Shown one piece after another: positions 25,185-34,165 of a stretch of 62,765 nucleotides of DNA. A program made the position numbers and the translations under genes. Below the pieces are notes generated by a model. It made no database searches. It was not told where the DNA came from and saw only the letters and a list, made by a program, of their open reading frames with translations. Numbering within the stretch: the first letter of the stretch is position 1; each line of letters starts with the position of its first letter. This DNA comes from JBDKTK01 sp039680225 (lineage in GTDB: Bacteria > Desulfobacterota > Syntrophia > Syntrophales > UBA4778): contig JBDKTK010000178.1 in the NCBI GenBank assembly GCA_039680225.1, forward strand, positions 1 through 62,765. The letters run 5' to 3'.

Positions 25185-27278
25185 ATGAACTCCCGTAATT
25201 CGGCCCAGGTCCTCTCTCTTGAAATGGGTTCCCTGAGGAGGCTTTTCGAAGATGAGCTCCTTCTCCCGCCGTGGCTTTTCAAACAGCAGGAATTAAGCAG
25301 CGCCCTTGAATCGGCTAAGAAACTGGACCATTCGGAACTGCTGAACAAGATCAATTATATACATTTCATGGGCGAGGATTTGTACATCAACATGCTCCAT
25401 CCCCGGTACAAGGAAGGCATTTTGCTTAAAGCCCATCCCGAGCCATGCATGGGAAGCGACGTGACATGCCACTGGGCCGAGGGGGACCTTTCGGGACTGA
25501 ACCTTGAATCATATGAATTCCAATGGCTGATAATCTGCGACGGCCAGCTGATCATTTTTGTTCCCGCAACGCTGATTTCCATCAGCGGCCAGTCCATATC
25601 CCTGAAACTCCACGAGCAGGCGTATGTCCTGGGCCAGAGGAAAGTCCGGCGCTACCTGTGCCAATCCGTGAGGGCGGAACTCATGCAGTCCGGTTTTGTC
25701 GCCAAAGGGAACCTTGTTGATTTCAGCCCCCTGGGGTTCAGGATCAGAGTCAATCCCGATGCCCAATGCTCATTCAACTGGCTCAATCCCGATGAAATGG
25801 TCTGCATAAACCTTTACAACGGAGAGAATGTCGTCCTCACCGCGTTCTGCTACGTTGTCCGCCAGGGAGACGCCACCCGCGGCAGGGACATCGTGCTGAA
25901 ACCGAACCAGGACCCGATAAACAGGTTCTCGAAAAAGGTCATCAGGAACACGCGTTACCGCCTAACCCCCCAGCCGACCATTTCCTGCGAACACCCGCTG
26001 ACAAAGAAAAAGGTCCAGCGGATGGTCTGGGACATTTCGATCTCCGGCCTTTCGGTTGACGAACCTTCCGATGAGGGCGTCCTCATGCCGGGAATGGTGA
26101 TTTCCGACCTGGTCATAAATTACGCGGGACTTTTGAAGCTCAAGTGCAAGGCCCAGGTGGTATACCGCAAGGACGAAGGAGAGAAATCCGTCAGGTGCGG
26201 GCTGGCGATCCTTGACATGGACATCAGAACATACTCCCGGCTTTCCCAGATAATAGCCAATCACCAGGACGCCCACAACCAGGTTTCCAGCGAGGTTGAC
26301 GTGGACGCCCTGTGGGAATTCCTGTTTGATACAGGTTTTATCTACCCCAAAAAATACAACCTCTTCCAGTCATACAGGGATGATTTCAAGGAGACTTACC
26401 GAAAGCTCTACCAGGAAAATCCGGAAATCGCCCGCCATTTCACCTATGAAAAGAATGGGAAGATCTATGCCCATATGTCGATGGTCAGGGCATATGACCG
26501 CGCCTGGGTTATCCATCACCATGCGGCCCGGCCCATGATGGGCAAGCGGACGGGGTTCGTGGTTTTAAAACAGATCATGAATTATATAAACGGCGTTTAC
26601 CTGCTGCCTTCGGCAAAAATGGATTATGTCTTGTGTTATTTCCGGCCCGATAACCGGTTCCCGGATATGATGTTCGGCGATTTTTCCAGGACGCTGGGAA
26701 ATCAGAGGGGCTGCTCCCTGGACCTTTACGCATATCTGCCCTTCCCGACAGGCGGCCCATCGCCGATCCTTCCGGAGGGATGGGTATTGAAGGAAGCGTC
26801 CCCCCTGGAGATCTGGGAATTCGATCTATTCTATAAAAGCAATTCGGGGGGCCTGCTTATCGATGCATTCGGAATGCGGCCAAAGCGGAGCGACGACGAA
26901 AACCTGGGCAGGCTGTTCGCCAGGCTGGGCTTTTTCAGGAACTGGCGGGTGTATTCGCTGCTTCGCGACAGGGAGCTGAAGGCGATTTTCATCGTCAATC
27001 AATCGGACCTCGGGATCAATCTCTCCGAACTGCTCAACTCCATTACTGTCACGGTGATAGACCGGAAGGGCCTGACGTGGGACATCCTTTCCCGCGCAAT
27101 CGAGAACTTCACGGGCGGCTACAAGATCGATAATATCCCCGTCATGATTTATCCTGTCGACTATGCAAAAGAAAAAAACGTGCCCTACGAAAAAGAATAC
27201 TATCTCTGGATCTTGAACCTGCAATACGCCAACGACTACCTGCAGCACATGCAGCAGAAATTCGGGGTCAACTTTTAA
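25185..27278 (+). CDS. Double-PilZ-domain protein with C-terminal acyltransferase-like region
   Basis: 697 aa from the ATG at 25185, which has AGGAG 9 nt upstream. Two PilZ-like (c-di-GMP-binding) domains can be seen. The first spans about 145-235, with the arginines QRKVRR (151-156) and DFSPLG (179-184) matching RxxxR and (D/N)xSxxG. The second spans about 250-350, with RNTRYR (254-259) in slightly different spacing and DISISG (283-288). The last 330 residues (FLFDTGFIYPKKY, KLYQENPEIARHF, KIYAHMSMVRAYDRAWVIHH) look like a GNAT/N-acyl amino acid synthase-type fold; this assignment is a fold-level guess. It directly precedes the HD-GYP gene with no gap, so the operon couples c-di-GMP binding and degradation. 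Confidence 0.8.
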   Translation: MNSRNSAQVLSLEMGSLRRLFEDELLLPPWLFKQQELSSALESAKKLDHSELLNKINYIHFMGEDLYINMLHPRYKEGILLKAHPEPCMGSDVTCHWAEGDLSGLNLESYEFQWLIICDGQLIIFVPATLISISGQSISLKLHEQAYVLGQRKVRRYLCQSVRAELMQSGFVAKGNLVDFSPLGFRIRVNPDAQCSFNWLNPDEMVCINLYNGENVVLTAFCYVVRQGDATRGRDIVLKPNQDPINRFSKKVIRNTRYRLTPQPTISCEHPLTKKKVQRMVWDISISGLSVDEPSDEGVLMPGMVISDLVINYAGLLKLKCKAQVVYRKDEGEKSVRCGLAILDMDIRTYSRLSQIIANHQDAHNQVSSEVDVDALWEFLFDTGFIYPKKYNLFQSYRDDFKETYRKLYQENPEIARHFTYEKNGKIYAHMSMVRAYDRAWVIHHHAARPMMGKRTGFVVLKQIMNYINGVYLLPSAKMDYVLCYFRPDNRFPDMMFGDFSRTLGNQRGCSLDLYAYLPFPTGGPSPILPEGWVLKEASPLEIWEFDLFYKSNSGGLLIDAFGMRPKRSDDENLGRLFARLGFFRNWRVYSLLRDRELKAIFIVNQSDLGINLSELLNSITVTVIDRKGLTWDILSRAIENFTGGYKIDNIPVMIYPVDYAKEKNVPYEKEYYLWILNLQYANDYLQHMQQKFGVNF

Positions 27279-29639
27279 ATGAGCGAACCCGCACTGCTTC
27301 TCGAGAGAAGCGAGTCCGAAAAAAACATGGATGACGTGCCCCTGTACAGCAGCAGGATACTGGCCACGTACATCGAATACATCCGGATAAACCACCCCGA
27401 CACAAATATTGAGTACGCCCTGAATTACGCGGGCATTACCATTTACGAGCTGGAGGACGAAGGCCACTGGTTCAATCAGAAGCAGGTGGACCGTTTTTAC
27501 GAAGTCCTCAAGAGGATAACGGGCCGGGAAGACCTTGCCCGGGAATGCGGCAGGTTTGTTGCGCAGTCCCAGGCGTCAAGCCTTATCAAACAGTACGCTC
27601 TCGGGTTTATGCAAACTGCGACTGCCTATTCGCTGATGGGGAAGATCGCTTCAAACATGACGCGGGGCAGCACATGGAAGACAAGGAAACTCGGCCCCAA
27701 TAAAGTCGAGATCATTTCCACCCCGGTCCCCGGCGTGAATGAAAAGCCTTACCAGTGCGAGAACCGGATGGGGAGTTGCGAATCCCTGGCCCTGCCCTTC
27801 ACCAAGAAACTCGCAAAAATCGAGCATCCTGTCTGTTTCCACAACGGGGGCGATTCATGCGTCTACAAAATAACCTGGGAAAAAACGCCTTCCCTGCTCT
27901 GGAGGAGGGTCCGTAATTTCAGTTCCATCTTCCTGGTCGCCATGCTCCCTGCATCGGCGTTGCTGCCTCTGAATTTGTGGCTTAACCTGACGCTTCTCCT
28001 GACGACGTTGTTTGCCTCCGTTACAGCCTATGCGGAATACCTGGAGAAAAGAGAGCTCCGGACCAATATCGAAAACCATGGGGTCGCGGCCGAGCTCCTC
28101 CTCGAGCAGATAAATATCAGGTACAACGAGATGCTTGTCGTCAAGGAAATCGGGCAGGCAACCTCGATGATCCTCGTCATTGAGAAGCTGCTCAAATTCA
28201 TTACAGAGTCCCTGAGCACAAAGCTCGATTTCGACCGGGGCATGATAATGCTGGCCGACAAGGAAAGGAAGCGCCTGGTCTACACTGTGGGCTACGGCTA
28301 TAACGACGAACTCGAAGCCTTCATGAGAAAGGTCGAGTTCCGCCTCGACAACCCCTATTCCAAGGGAGTAATCGTCGAATCCTTCCGGAAGCAGACGCCG
28401 TTCCTGATCAACGACATGGCGGAAATCGAACAGACCATCTCCCGGCGAAGCCTGGACTTTGCAAAAAGAATCGGGGCGCAATCTTTCATCTGCGTGCCCA
28501 TTGTCTATGAGGGAGATTCGATGGGTGTCCTGCTTGTCGACACGATCCGGACAAAACGGCGGCTCAGCCATAGCGACATCAGCCTGTTGATGGGGATCGC
28601 CCCGCAAATCGCAATCAGCATCAACAACGCCCTTTCCTACCAGAAGATTCAGGAAAGCGAGCAGCGTTTCCGTTCATTGAGTGAAAATGCGCCCGATATT
28701 ATCTATACCCTGGATGTAAGGGGCGCTTTGACGTACGTCAACCCCGCCTGGGAAATGGTCCTGGGCCATTCGGAAAGCGAAAGCATCGGCAGGTATTTCA
28801 TCGATTTCGCGAGCAGCGACGACGTCAGCTTCTTTGTAAAGAATTTTGCCCAGGTCAGGGATAAAAAGGAGACCGTACAGGCTATCCACGGGACACTTAT
28901 CCACCACGACGGTTCCTTGAAAACTTTCCTGATGAGCGGCGCGCCCAACCTTGACAGTGAAGGCCAGGTTATCGGCGTTGTCGGCACCCTGAAAGATATT
29001 ACAGACAGGATCCGGGCGGAGCAGGAGCTGAAAGTGAGCTTCGAAAAGCTCCAAAGGGCCATGGAGAGCACAATCCAGGCAATCTCGACCATAGTCGAGA
29101 CCCGCGACCCGTACACATCCGGGCATCAGCAGAGAGTGGCCGCCCTGGCCTGCGCCATAGCGAGGGAGATGGGGATACCGGAGCAGGAGATCGAGGGCAT
29201 CCGGATGGCCTCGGTAATCCACGATATCGGCAAGATCTACATCCCCGCGGAAATCCTCAGTAAGCCCGGCGAGCTCACCAGGATAGAATTCGAGATGATC
29301 AAGAGCCACGCCCAGGTGGGCTACAGTATCCTCGAATCAATCGAATTCCCCTACCCCGTCGCGATGATTGTCAAGCAGCACCACGAAAGGATTGACGGAA
29401 CGGGATACCCGGACAAGCTTTCGGGCAACGCTATCATGAAAGAGGCCAAGATCCTGGCCGTCGCCGATGTTGTCGAGGCAATGGCTTCCCACCGCCCTTA
29501 CCGGCCCTCCAAAGGCATTGATCAGGCGCTGGAGGAAATCGCCAGGAACAAGGGGAAGCTGTACGACGAAAAAGTCGTGGACACCTGCATAGACCTGTTC
29601 AAGACAAAGAATTTCAACTTCAATTATACTTTCAATTGA
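27279..29639 (+). CDS. GAF-PAS-HD-GYP membrane sensor phosphodiesterase
   Basis: 786 aa. Layout: an N-terminal sensor of about 210 residues, with cysteines in YQCENRMGSC and CFHNGGDSC, somewhat like AraC-type N-terminal helices plus a V4R-like domain; two hydrophobic segments (about 215-250); a GAF domain (about 290-450); a PAS domain with LSENAPDIIYTLD (about 465-580); and an HD-GYP phosphodiesterase domain with HDIGKIYIP and HHERIDGTGYP. HD-GYP enzymes hydrolyse c-di-GMP with a di- or tri-iron centre. The start codon directly abuts the stop of the PilZ gene (TAAATG), so they form one transcription unit. The signal sensed is unknown. Confidence 0.9.
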   Translation: MSEPALLLERSESEKNMDDVPLYSSRILATYIEYIRINHPDTNIEYALNYAGITIYELEDEGHWFNQKQVDRFYEVLKRITGREDLARECGRFVAQSQASSLIKQYALGFMQTATAYSLMGKIASNMTRGSTWKTRKLGPNKVEIISTPVPGVNEKPYQCENRMGSCESLALPFTKKLAKIEHPVCFHNGGDSCVYKITWEKTPSLLWRRVRNFSSIFLVAMLPASALLPLNLWLNLTLLLTTLFASVTAYAEYLEKRELRTNIENHGVAAELLLEQINIRYNEMLVVKEIGQATSMILVIEKLLKFITESLSTKLDFDRGMIMLADKERKRLVYTVGYGYNDELEAFMRKVEFRLDNPYSKGVIVESFRKQTPFLINDMAEIEQTISRRSLDFAKRIGAQSFICVPIVYEGDSMGVLLVDTIRTKRRLSHSDISLLMGIAPQIAISINNALSYQKIQESEQRFRSLSENAPDIIYTLDVRGALTYVNPAWEMVLGHSESESIGRYFIDFASSDDVSFFVKNFAQVRDKKETVQAIHGTLIHHDGSLKTFLMSGAPNLDSEGQVIGVVGTLKDITDRIRAEQELKVSFEKLQRAMESTIQAISTIVETRDPYTSGHQQRVAALACAIAREMGIPEQEIEGIRMASVIHDIGKIYIPAEILSKPGELTRIEFEMIKSHAQVGYSILESIEFPYPVAMIVKQHHERIDGTGYPDKLSGNAIMKEAKILAVADVVEAMASHRPYRPSKGIDQALEEIARNKGKLYDEKVVDTCIDLFKTKNFNFNYTFN

Positions 29640-29801
29640 TACCAACGTGGTTTGCCGGGCCCTGTAGCGTTACTAAGCGTACTGCGATACAGCGACTGAA
29701 AGGCAAGGTGCGGGCTGACGCCGTCCCTGCAAAGGCGGGGGATGGGCGTTATGCAACAGCCGTAATCAGGATTTGATGCCTGTGCAGATTATCAGGGGCG
29801 T

Positions 29802-30575
29802 TTAGGTGAAACGGCGGGGGTCTAAAAAGAACTTCTTGAACTCGCTTATGAAAGCGTCAAAACCGCCCGGGTAGTCATTGTAAGCAGGTCTGACTTTGTC
29901 GGCTGAGACTTCAATCTTTTTCATCCAATTGTACACGTCGACATCGCGTATTTCCCCATAGATCAGGTGATGGGGGACAACATCCACCCGTATATCCGCA
30001 AGGCCCAGGTCATACAGGAACGAGTAAAGCTTGCGGCCGCAATAAGGGTCAAAATTCTGCTCTTCCGAGATCTTGTGCATAACTTTGAAAAAGTACTCTT
30101 CCATCTGAGGCGCAATGCCGTAATGGTTCAGGCTGTTATGATCAAGGTCGAGAAGGCACAGCCTGCCTCCCGGATTCAGGCATTCGCTCAACTGCCCGGC
30201 AATATCCTTGCTTTCCTTCCGGAAATATTCCAGGACGAACCGGACCCAGATAAAATCGAATTTCCCGATATTATCCAGGGGCTTCGTCAGATCGCATACC
30301 TGAAAATCAAGCCCCGGCCTGCCGTATTTTTCCCGGGCGTAGCCGACTCTCCTTTCCGAAAAATCTATCCCCAGGGCGCTTCCCCCGGGCTGGACCATGT
30401 CGAAGAGAATGCCCGTCGTCTTGCCGGTCCCGCAGCCGGCGTCAAGCACTCTCATTCCCGGCTTTATTCCGCACCATCCTGCCTGCTTGCGCACATGGTC
30501 CGGATCTGTTTTCCACTCCAGCCTGGTTTCCTCGTCCGCGCTTTCCATCAGGTAGAATTTGGCCGTATCGAACAT
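29802..30575 (-). CDS. Class I SAM-dependent methyltransferase
   Basis: 257 aa from the ATG at 30575, with AAAGGA 8 nt upstream; the in-frame extension to 30662 is not supported. Motif I is VLDAGCGTGKTTG, motif II region ALGIDFS and the later GGRLCLLDLDHN, all typical of the ubiquinone-biosynthesis/Methyltransf_25 type. The substrate is unknown. The gene stands alone on the minus strand, flanked by a gap of 162 bp to the HD-GYP gene and by the small lipoprotein gene on the other side. Confidence 0.85.
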   Translation of the reverse strand: MFDTAKFYLMESADEETRLEWKTDPDHVRKQAGWCGIKPGMRVLDAGCGTGKTTGILFDMVQPGGSALGIDFSERRVGYAREKYGRPGLDFQVCDLTKPLDNIGKFDFIWVRFVLEYFRKESKDIAGQLSECLNPGGRLCLLDLDHNSLNHYGIAPQMEEYFFKVMHKISEEQNFDPYCGRKLYSFLYDLGLADIRVDVVPHHLIYGEIRDVDVYNWMKKIEVSADKVRPAYNDYPGGFDAFISEFKKFFLDPRRFT

Positions 30576-30681
30576 GATTGATCCTTTCAGGATGGTAGCT
30601 ATATAACAGGGGATGGGCGGAGTAAAGGACAAAGCTGTAATTATGCACGGGTTTTTTTGCAAAGGGAGGGGTTGAACGGAA

Positions 30682-30716
30682 AAGGCGGCCGCACCCCCTC
30701 GGAGGCCGGCCGCCTT
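30682..30716 (-). terminator. Terminator after the small lipoprotein gene
   Basis: Stem AAGGCGGCCG (30682-30691) and CGGCCGCCTT (30707-30716), 15-nt loop, followed on the minus strand by TTTTCC. It lies 16 bp past the stop of the gene at 30732. It could also work toward the plus strand, but there is no plus-strand gene there. Confidence 0.75.
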
Positions 30717-30731
30717 GATTTGACTATAAGA

Positions 30732-30962
30732 TTATTTGCTCGCTACCTGATTCTTATCAATCCGGACAGTTTCCCCCCACCAGTTCTCCGCCTGGGATTT
30801 CTTCATATCGTTATTATCGGTCGTTTTGTACTTGTGCCAGCTGTACCAAAGGTGGTCTCCATCCCTGTACATAGTATCGTGCTGGAAAAATTCCGATCTT
30901 TCAGCGGCAGCACAACCCGCAAAGAAAGCAACCGCAACCAAAATGAGCATCAGTCTTTTCAT
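30732..30962 (-). CDS. Small predicted lipoprotein, 76 aa
   Basis: MKRLMLILVAVAFFAGC is a signal peptide ending in a lipobox (FAGC), so the mature protein of about 59 residues would be lipid-anchored, probably in the outer membrane or periplasm. The mature part is rich in aromatic and charged residues (HLWYSWHKYKTTDN, ENWWGETVRIDKN). The ATG at 30962 has AAGGAG about 10 nt upstream. A strong terminator follows. I do not recognise the family. Confidence 0.72.
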   Translation of the reverse strand: MKRLMLILVAVAFFAGCAAAERSEFFQHDTMYRDGDHLWYSWHKYKTTDNNDMKKSQAENWWGETVRIDKNQVASK

Positions 30963-31279
30963 CTTGAACATTCTCCTTATTGTGAATTTTTGTTGTAATT
31001 TTATATCCGTTTTCTCTTGAGGTATTTACCTATATACAATGTAAGTCGTTTAGTAAAGCAAAAAGTAAAAAACAGGAAGGAATTTTATGAATACCTTTCA
31101 ACCGGGCATTTATGCTTGATTTTTTAAAAACGATATCGGCTGTTATTTCCAATCTGTTTGTCGCCGGACTGCGGACAAGCGAAACCGGGATGGAAGGAAA
31201 ACCTGCTATTTTGAAAGAATTCAGGGATAAGAACCGGCGAAAGTTTCTTGAATATTGTGACTACAGGAAGAAGGGTCAT
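30963..31279. other. Intergenic region between the small lipoprotein and ilvD
   Basis: A stretch of about 317 bp. The part next to 30963 must hold the lipoprotein promoter, but I see no confident boxes. A plus-strand reading frame (31112-31366) runs into the ilvD terminator and gene end and looks spurious. A 10-codon frame at 31087 has a good ribosome site (AGGAAGGAATTTT) but no coding evidence. Confidence 0.5.
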
Positions 31280-31312
31280 AAAAAAAGCCCCCTCCGTGAC
31301 CGAAGGGGGCTT
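31280..31312 (-). terminator. Terminator of the ilv operon, after ilvD
   Basis: Arms AAGCCCCCT (31285-31293) and AGGGGGCTT (31304-31312), loop 10 nt; on the minus strand it is followed by seven T residues. It lies 13 bp past the ilvD stop codon. This closes the ilvBNCD transcription unit. Confidence 0.92.
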
Positions 31313-31325
31313 GGAAAAGTTTACA

Positions 31326-32990
31326 TCAGCCGTTTTTCAGGACCGCGCCCGTGCTGGCCGAGGTGACCAGACTCGCGTAGCGGGCCAGGTAGCCGGTCCG
31401 GGGGGGAAGGGCTTTCGGCTTGAACGCCGCTTTCCTCTTTTCCAGCTCGGCGTCGCTGATTTTAAGATTAAGCTGCTTTTTGGGGATATTGATGGAGATA
31501 ATGTCGCCCTCCTTGACCAGGCCGATCGGGCCGCCTTCAGCCGCTTCCGGGGAAATGTGGCCGATCGCGGCGCCCTGCGTTCCGCCGCTGAACCTGCCGT
31601 CCGTCAAAAGTGCTACCGACTTGTCCAGCCCCATTCCGACTATGGCCGAAGTCGGACCCAGCATTTCCCGCATTCCCGGGCCGCCCTTCGGGCCCTCGTA
31701 GCGGATGACCACGATATCGCCCGGTTTTATCCTGCCGCCCAGGATGGCCTTGATCGCGCTGTCCTCGGAATCGAAGACGCGCGCCCGGCCTTCGTTCACC
31801 TGCATCTCGGGGGCGACCGCCGACTGTTTGACGACGCCGCCTTCCGGCGCGATGTTCCCCCTGATTACCGCTATCCCGCCTTCTTTCGTGTAGGGGGATT
31901 TGAGAGGCCGGATGACATCGGTGTTGAGGACCCGCGCGGATTTCAAATTGTCCGCCACTTTTTTGCCGGTGGCCGTCATGGCCTTGAGGTTGATAACTCC
32001 CAGGGAGCTGATCTGTTTCATGACCGCCTGGATGCCGCCAGCCGCTCCAAGGTCTTCTATGTGATGGGCGCCGGCAGGGCTCAGCTTGCAGATATTCGGC
32101 GTCTTTGCGCTGATTGCATTGAAGAGGTCAAGGTCGATTTCCAGGCCCGCTTCATGGGCGATCGCGGGGATATGGAGCACCGTATTGGTTGAGCACCCGA
32201 GCGCCATATCCACTGCTATCGCGTTCTTGAAGGCGTCAAGGGTGGCTATATCGCGCGGACGGATGTTCTTTTTGAGAAGCTCCATTATCTTCATGCCCGT
32301 ATCCTTGGCCAGACGGCGGCGGGCCGCATTGACCGCAAGCACGGTGCCGTTGCCCGGCAGGCCCATGCCCAGCGCTTCCGTAACGCAGTTCATGGAGTTG
32401 GCGGTGTACATCCCCGAGCAGGAGCCGCAGCCCGGGCAGGCGCAGTCTTCAAGAGCGGTAAGCTCCTCAAGGGTCATGCGCTTGGACTTGACCTGGCCGA
32501 CCCCCTGGAAAACAGAGATCAGGTCGACTGTCTTCCCTTCCAGGTTTCCCGCCAGCATCGGCCCTCCGCTGATGAAAATGGAAGGTATGTTGAGCCGCAT
32601 GGCCGCCATGAGCATCCCGGGGATTATCTTGTCGCAATTGGGAATGAAGACCAGGGCGTCGAACGGGTGGGCCATCGCCATCACTTCAACCGAGTCGGCG
32701 ATCAGTTCCCGGCTGGCCAGAGAGAATTTCATCCCCTCATGGCCCATGGCTATGCCGTCGCAGACGCCGATGGCGGGGAATTCAACCGGCGTCCCGCCTG
32801 CCATCCTGATACCCGCTTTCACGTCCTCGGTTATTATATCAAGGTGGATGTGGCCGGGAATAATCTCGTTGGCCGAATTGACGACTCCAATCATGGGACG
32901 GGAGATTTCCTCGTCCGTGTATCCCATCGCCTTGAACAGGGAACGGTGGGGGGCCCTTTCCAGACCTTTTTTCATCAGATCACTGCGCAT
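31326..32990 (-). CDS. ilvD: Dihydroxy-acid dehydratase
   Basis: 554 aa from the ATG at 32990, with AAAGGA 8 nt upstream; an upstream in-frame extension to 33056 is read-through of the intergenic hairpin and not real. It dehydrates 2,3-dihydroxyisovalerate in valine/isoleucine synthesis using an iron-sulfur cluster; Cys residues in the segments FIPNCDKI, CACPGCGSCSGMYTAN and MGLPGNG are in the expected positions. It is the last gene of the operon, followed by a strong terminator at 31280. Confidence 0.97.
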   Translation of the reverse strand: MRSDLMKKGLERAPHRSLFKAMGYTDEEISRPMIGVVNSANEIIPGHIHLDIITEDVKAGIRMAGGTPVEFPAIGVCDGIAMGHEGMKFSLASRELIADSVEVMAMAHPFDALVFIPNCDKIIPGMLMAAMRLNIPSIFISGGPMLAGNLEGKTVDLISVFQGVGQVKSKRMTLEELTALEDCACPGCGSCSGMYTANSMNCVTEALGMGLPGNGTVLAVNAARRRLAKDTGMKIMELLKKNIRPRDIATLDAFKNAIAVDMALGCSTNTVLHIPAIAHEAGLEIDLDLFNAISAKTPNICKLSPAGAHHIEDLGAAGGIQAVMKQISSLGVINLKAMTATGKKVADNLKSARVLNTDVIRPLKSPYTKEGGIAVIRGNIAPEGGVVKQSAVAPEMQVNEGRARVFDSEDSAIKAILGGRIKPGDIVVIRYEGPKGGPGMREMLGPTSAIVGMGLDKSVALLTDGRFSGGTQGAAIGHISPEAAEGGPIGLVKEGDIISINIPKKQLNLKISDAELEKRKAAFKPKALPPRTGYLARYASLVTSASTGAVLKNG

Positions 32991-33028
32991 GCCGTTTTCC
33001 TTTCTTCTTGTTGATCTTATGAATTGAA

Positions 33029-33069
33029 AAATGGCCCTGTGATGTATTTTGAGCATCGCAGGACCATTT
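33029..33069 (-). terminator. Hairpin in the ilvC-ilvD gap (terminator-like or stabilising)
   Basis: Arms AAATGGCCCTGTGATG (33029-33044) and CATCGCAGGACCATTT (33054-33069) pair with two mismatches; loop 9 nt. On the minus strand the second arm is followed by TTCAATTC, so the T-run is short. It sits between ilvC and ilvD, whose gap is 93 bp. It may limit ilvD expression or protect upstream mRNA. Confidence 0.6.
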
Positions 33070-33083
33070 ATCCCGATTATCGG

Positions 33084-34133
33084 CTAGGCTTTCTTTCTGC
33101 GCTCCGGCCTTAACGATCGCACTACTGCACCGGCCTGCCACATCTCGCTGTTGCGCATCGTATCGAGTTCCTTCTGCAGGCGTTCCCGGTAATCCGGCGC
33201 GCTGTTGACCTCCAGCACAATCGCGGTCTCCTTGCCGGTCTTAACCCTGTCGTATAATTCTGTGAACACCGGCGCTACCGCGTCGCGGAATTTGTCCTTC
33301 CAGTCGAGCGCGCCCCTCTGGGCCGTGGTGCTGCAGTTGGCATACATCCAGTCCATGCCGTTCTGGGCGACGAGCGGCATCAGGCTCTGGGTAAGTTCCT
33401 CCACTGTCTCATTGAAGGCTTCGCTCGGGCTGTGGCCGCGTTTGCGCAGTTCGTTGTACTGGGCTTCGAGAATGCCTGCGAGGCAGCCCATCAGGACGCC
33501 GCGCTCGCCGGTAAGATCGGAATAGACTTCCTGCTCGAAAGTTGTCGGGAACAGGTATCCCGATCCGATGCCCACTCCGGCGGCCAGGGTCCGGTCCATG
33601 GCCCTTCCCGTAGAGTCCTGGAACACGGCGTAGCTGGAATTGATGCCGCTGCCGGCCAGGAAGTTGTCGCGGACGGTTCGCCCGGCGCCCTTGGGGGCTA
33701 CCATGATAACGTCAATGTCGGCGGGCGGGATGACCCCGGTCTGCTCCTTGTAAACTATTGAGAAACCGTGGGAAAAATAGAGGGCCTTGCCTTTGGTGAG
33801 GAAGGGCTTCAGTTCGGGCCACATGGACTTCTGCTGGGCATCGGAAAGAAGGTATTGGATTATCGTTCCCCTTTTCGCGGCCTCGAGCAGAGGGAAAAGG
33901 GTCTGGCCGGGGACAAAGCCCTCATCGATGGCCTTTTGCCAGTTGAACTCGCCTTCGCCGACGATGACTTTGATGCCGTTGTCGCGCATGTTGAGGGCCT
34001 GGCCGCGCCCCTGCACGCCATACCCGATAACAGCCACCGTCTCATCCTTGAGGACCTGCCTGGCCTTTTCCAGGGTAAACTCCTCTGATGTGACGACTTC
34101 CTCCATAACTCCGCCGATGTTGATCTTGGACAT
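33084..34133 (-). CDS. ilvC: Ketol-acid reductoisomerase
   Basis: 349 aa, class I short form. It isomerises and reduces acetolactate or acetohydroxybutyrate with NAD(P)H and Mg2+. The Rossmann motif is GYGVQGRGQALNMRDNGI, VAPKGAGRTVRD and the metal-binding helix region VYSDLTGERGVLMG are present. AAGGAG lies 7 nt before the ATG. It sits 32 bp after ilvN, in the order ilvB-ilvN-ilvC-ilvD. The Arg in RGQ may help NADPH preference. Confidence 0.97.
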   Translation of the reverse strand: MSKINIGGVMEEVVTSEEFTLEKARQVLKDETVAVIGYGVQGRGQALNMRDNGIKVIVGEGEFNWQKAIDEGFVPGQTLFPLLEAAKRGTIIQYLLSDAQQKSMWPELKPFLTKGKALYFSHGFSIVYKEQTGVIPPADIDVIMVAPKGAGRTVRDNFLAGSGINSSYAVFQDSTGRAMDRTLAAGVGIGSGYLFPTTFEQEVYSDLTGERGVLMGCLAGILEAQYNELRKRGHSPSEAFNETVEELTQSLMPLVAQNGMDWMYANCSTTAQRGALDWKDKFRDAVAPVFTELYDRVKTGKETAIVLEVNSAPDYRERLQKELDTMRNSEMWQAGAVVRSLRPERRKKA

Positions 34134-34165
34134 TTTCCGCTCCTTATATTTTATTTAAACTAAAG

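Noticed and set aside
31087..31119. Ten-codon frame with AGGAAGGAATTTT before its ATG
   Set aside because: Good ribosome-like site but no coding evidence, no downstream gene on that strand and no repeat in relatives to judge by.
31112..31366. Plus-strand open frame of 84 codons
   Set aside because: It runs through the ilvD terminator and the end of ilvD on the opposite strand, has no ribosome site and no family resemblance.
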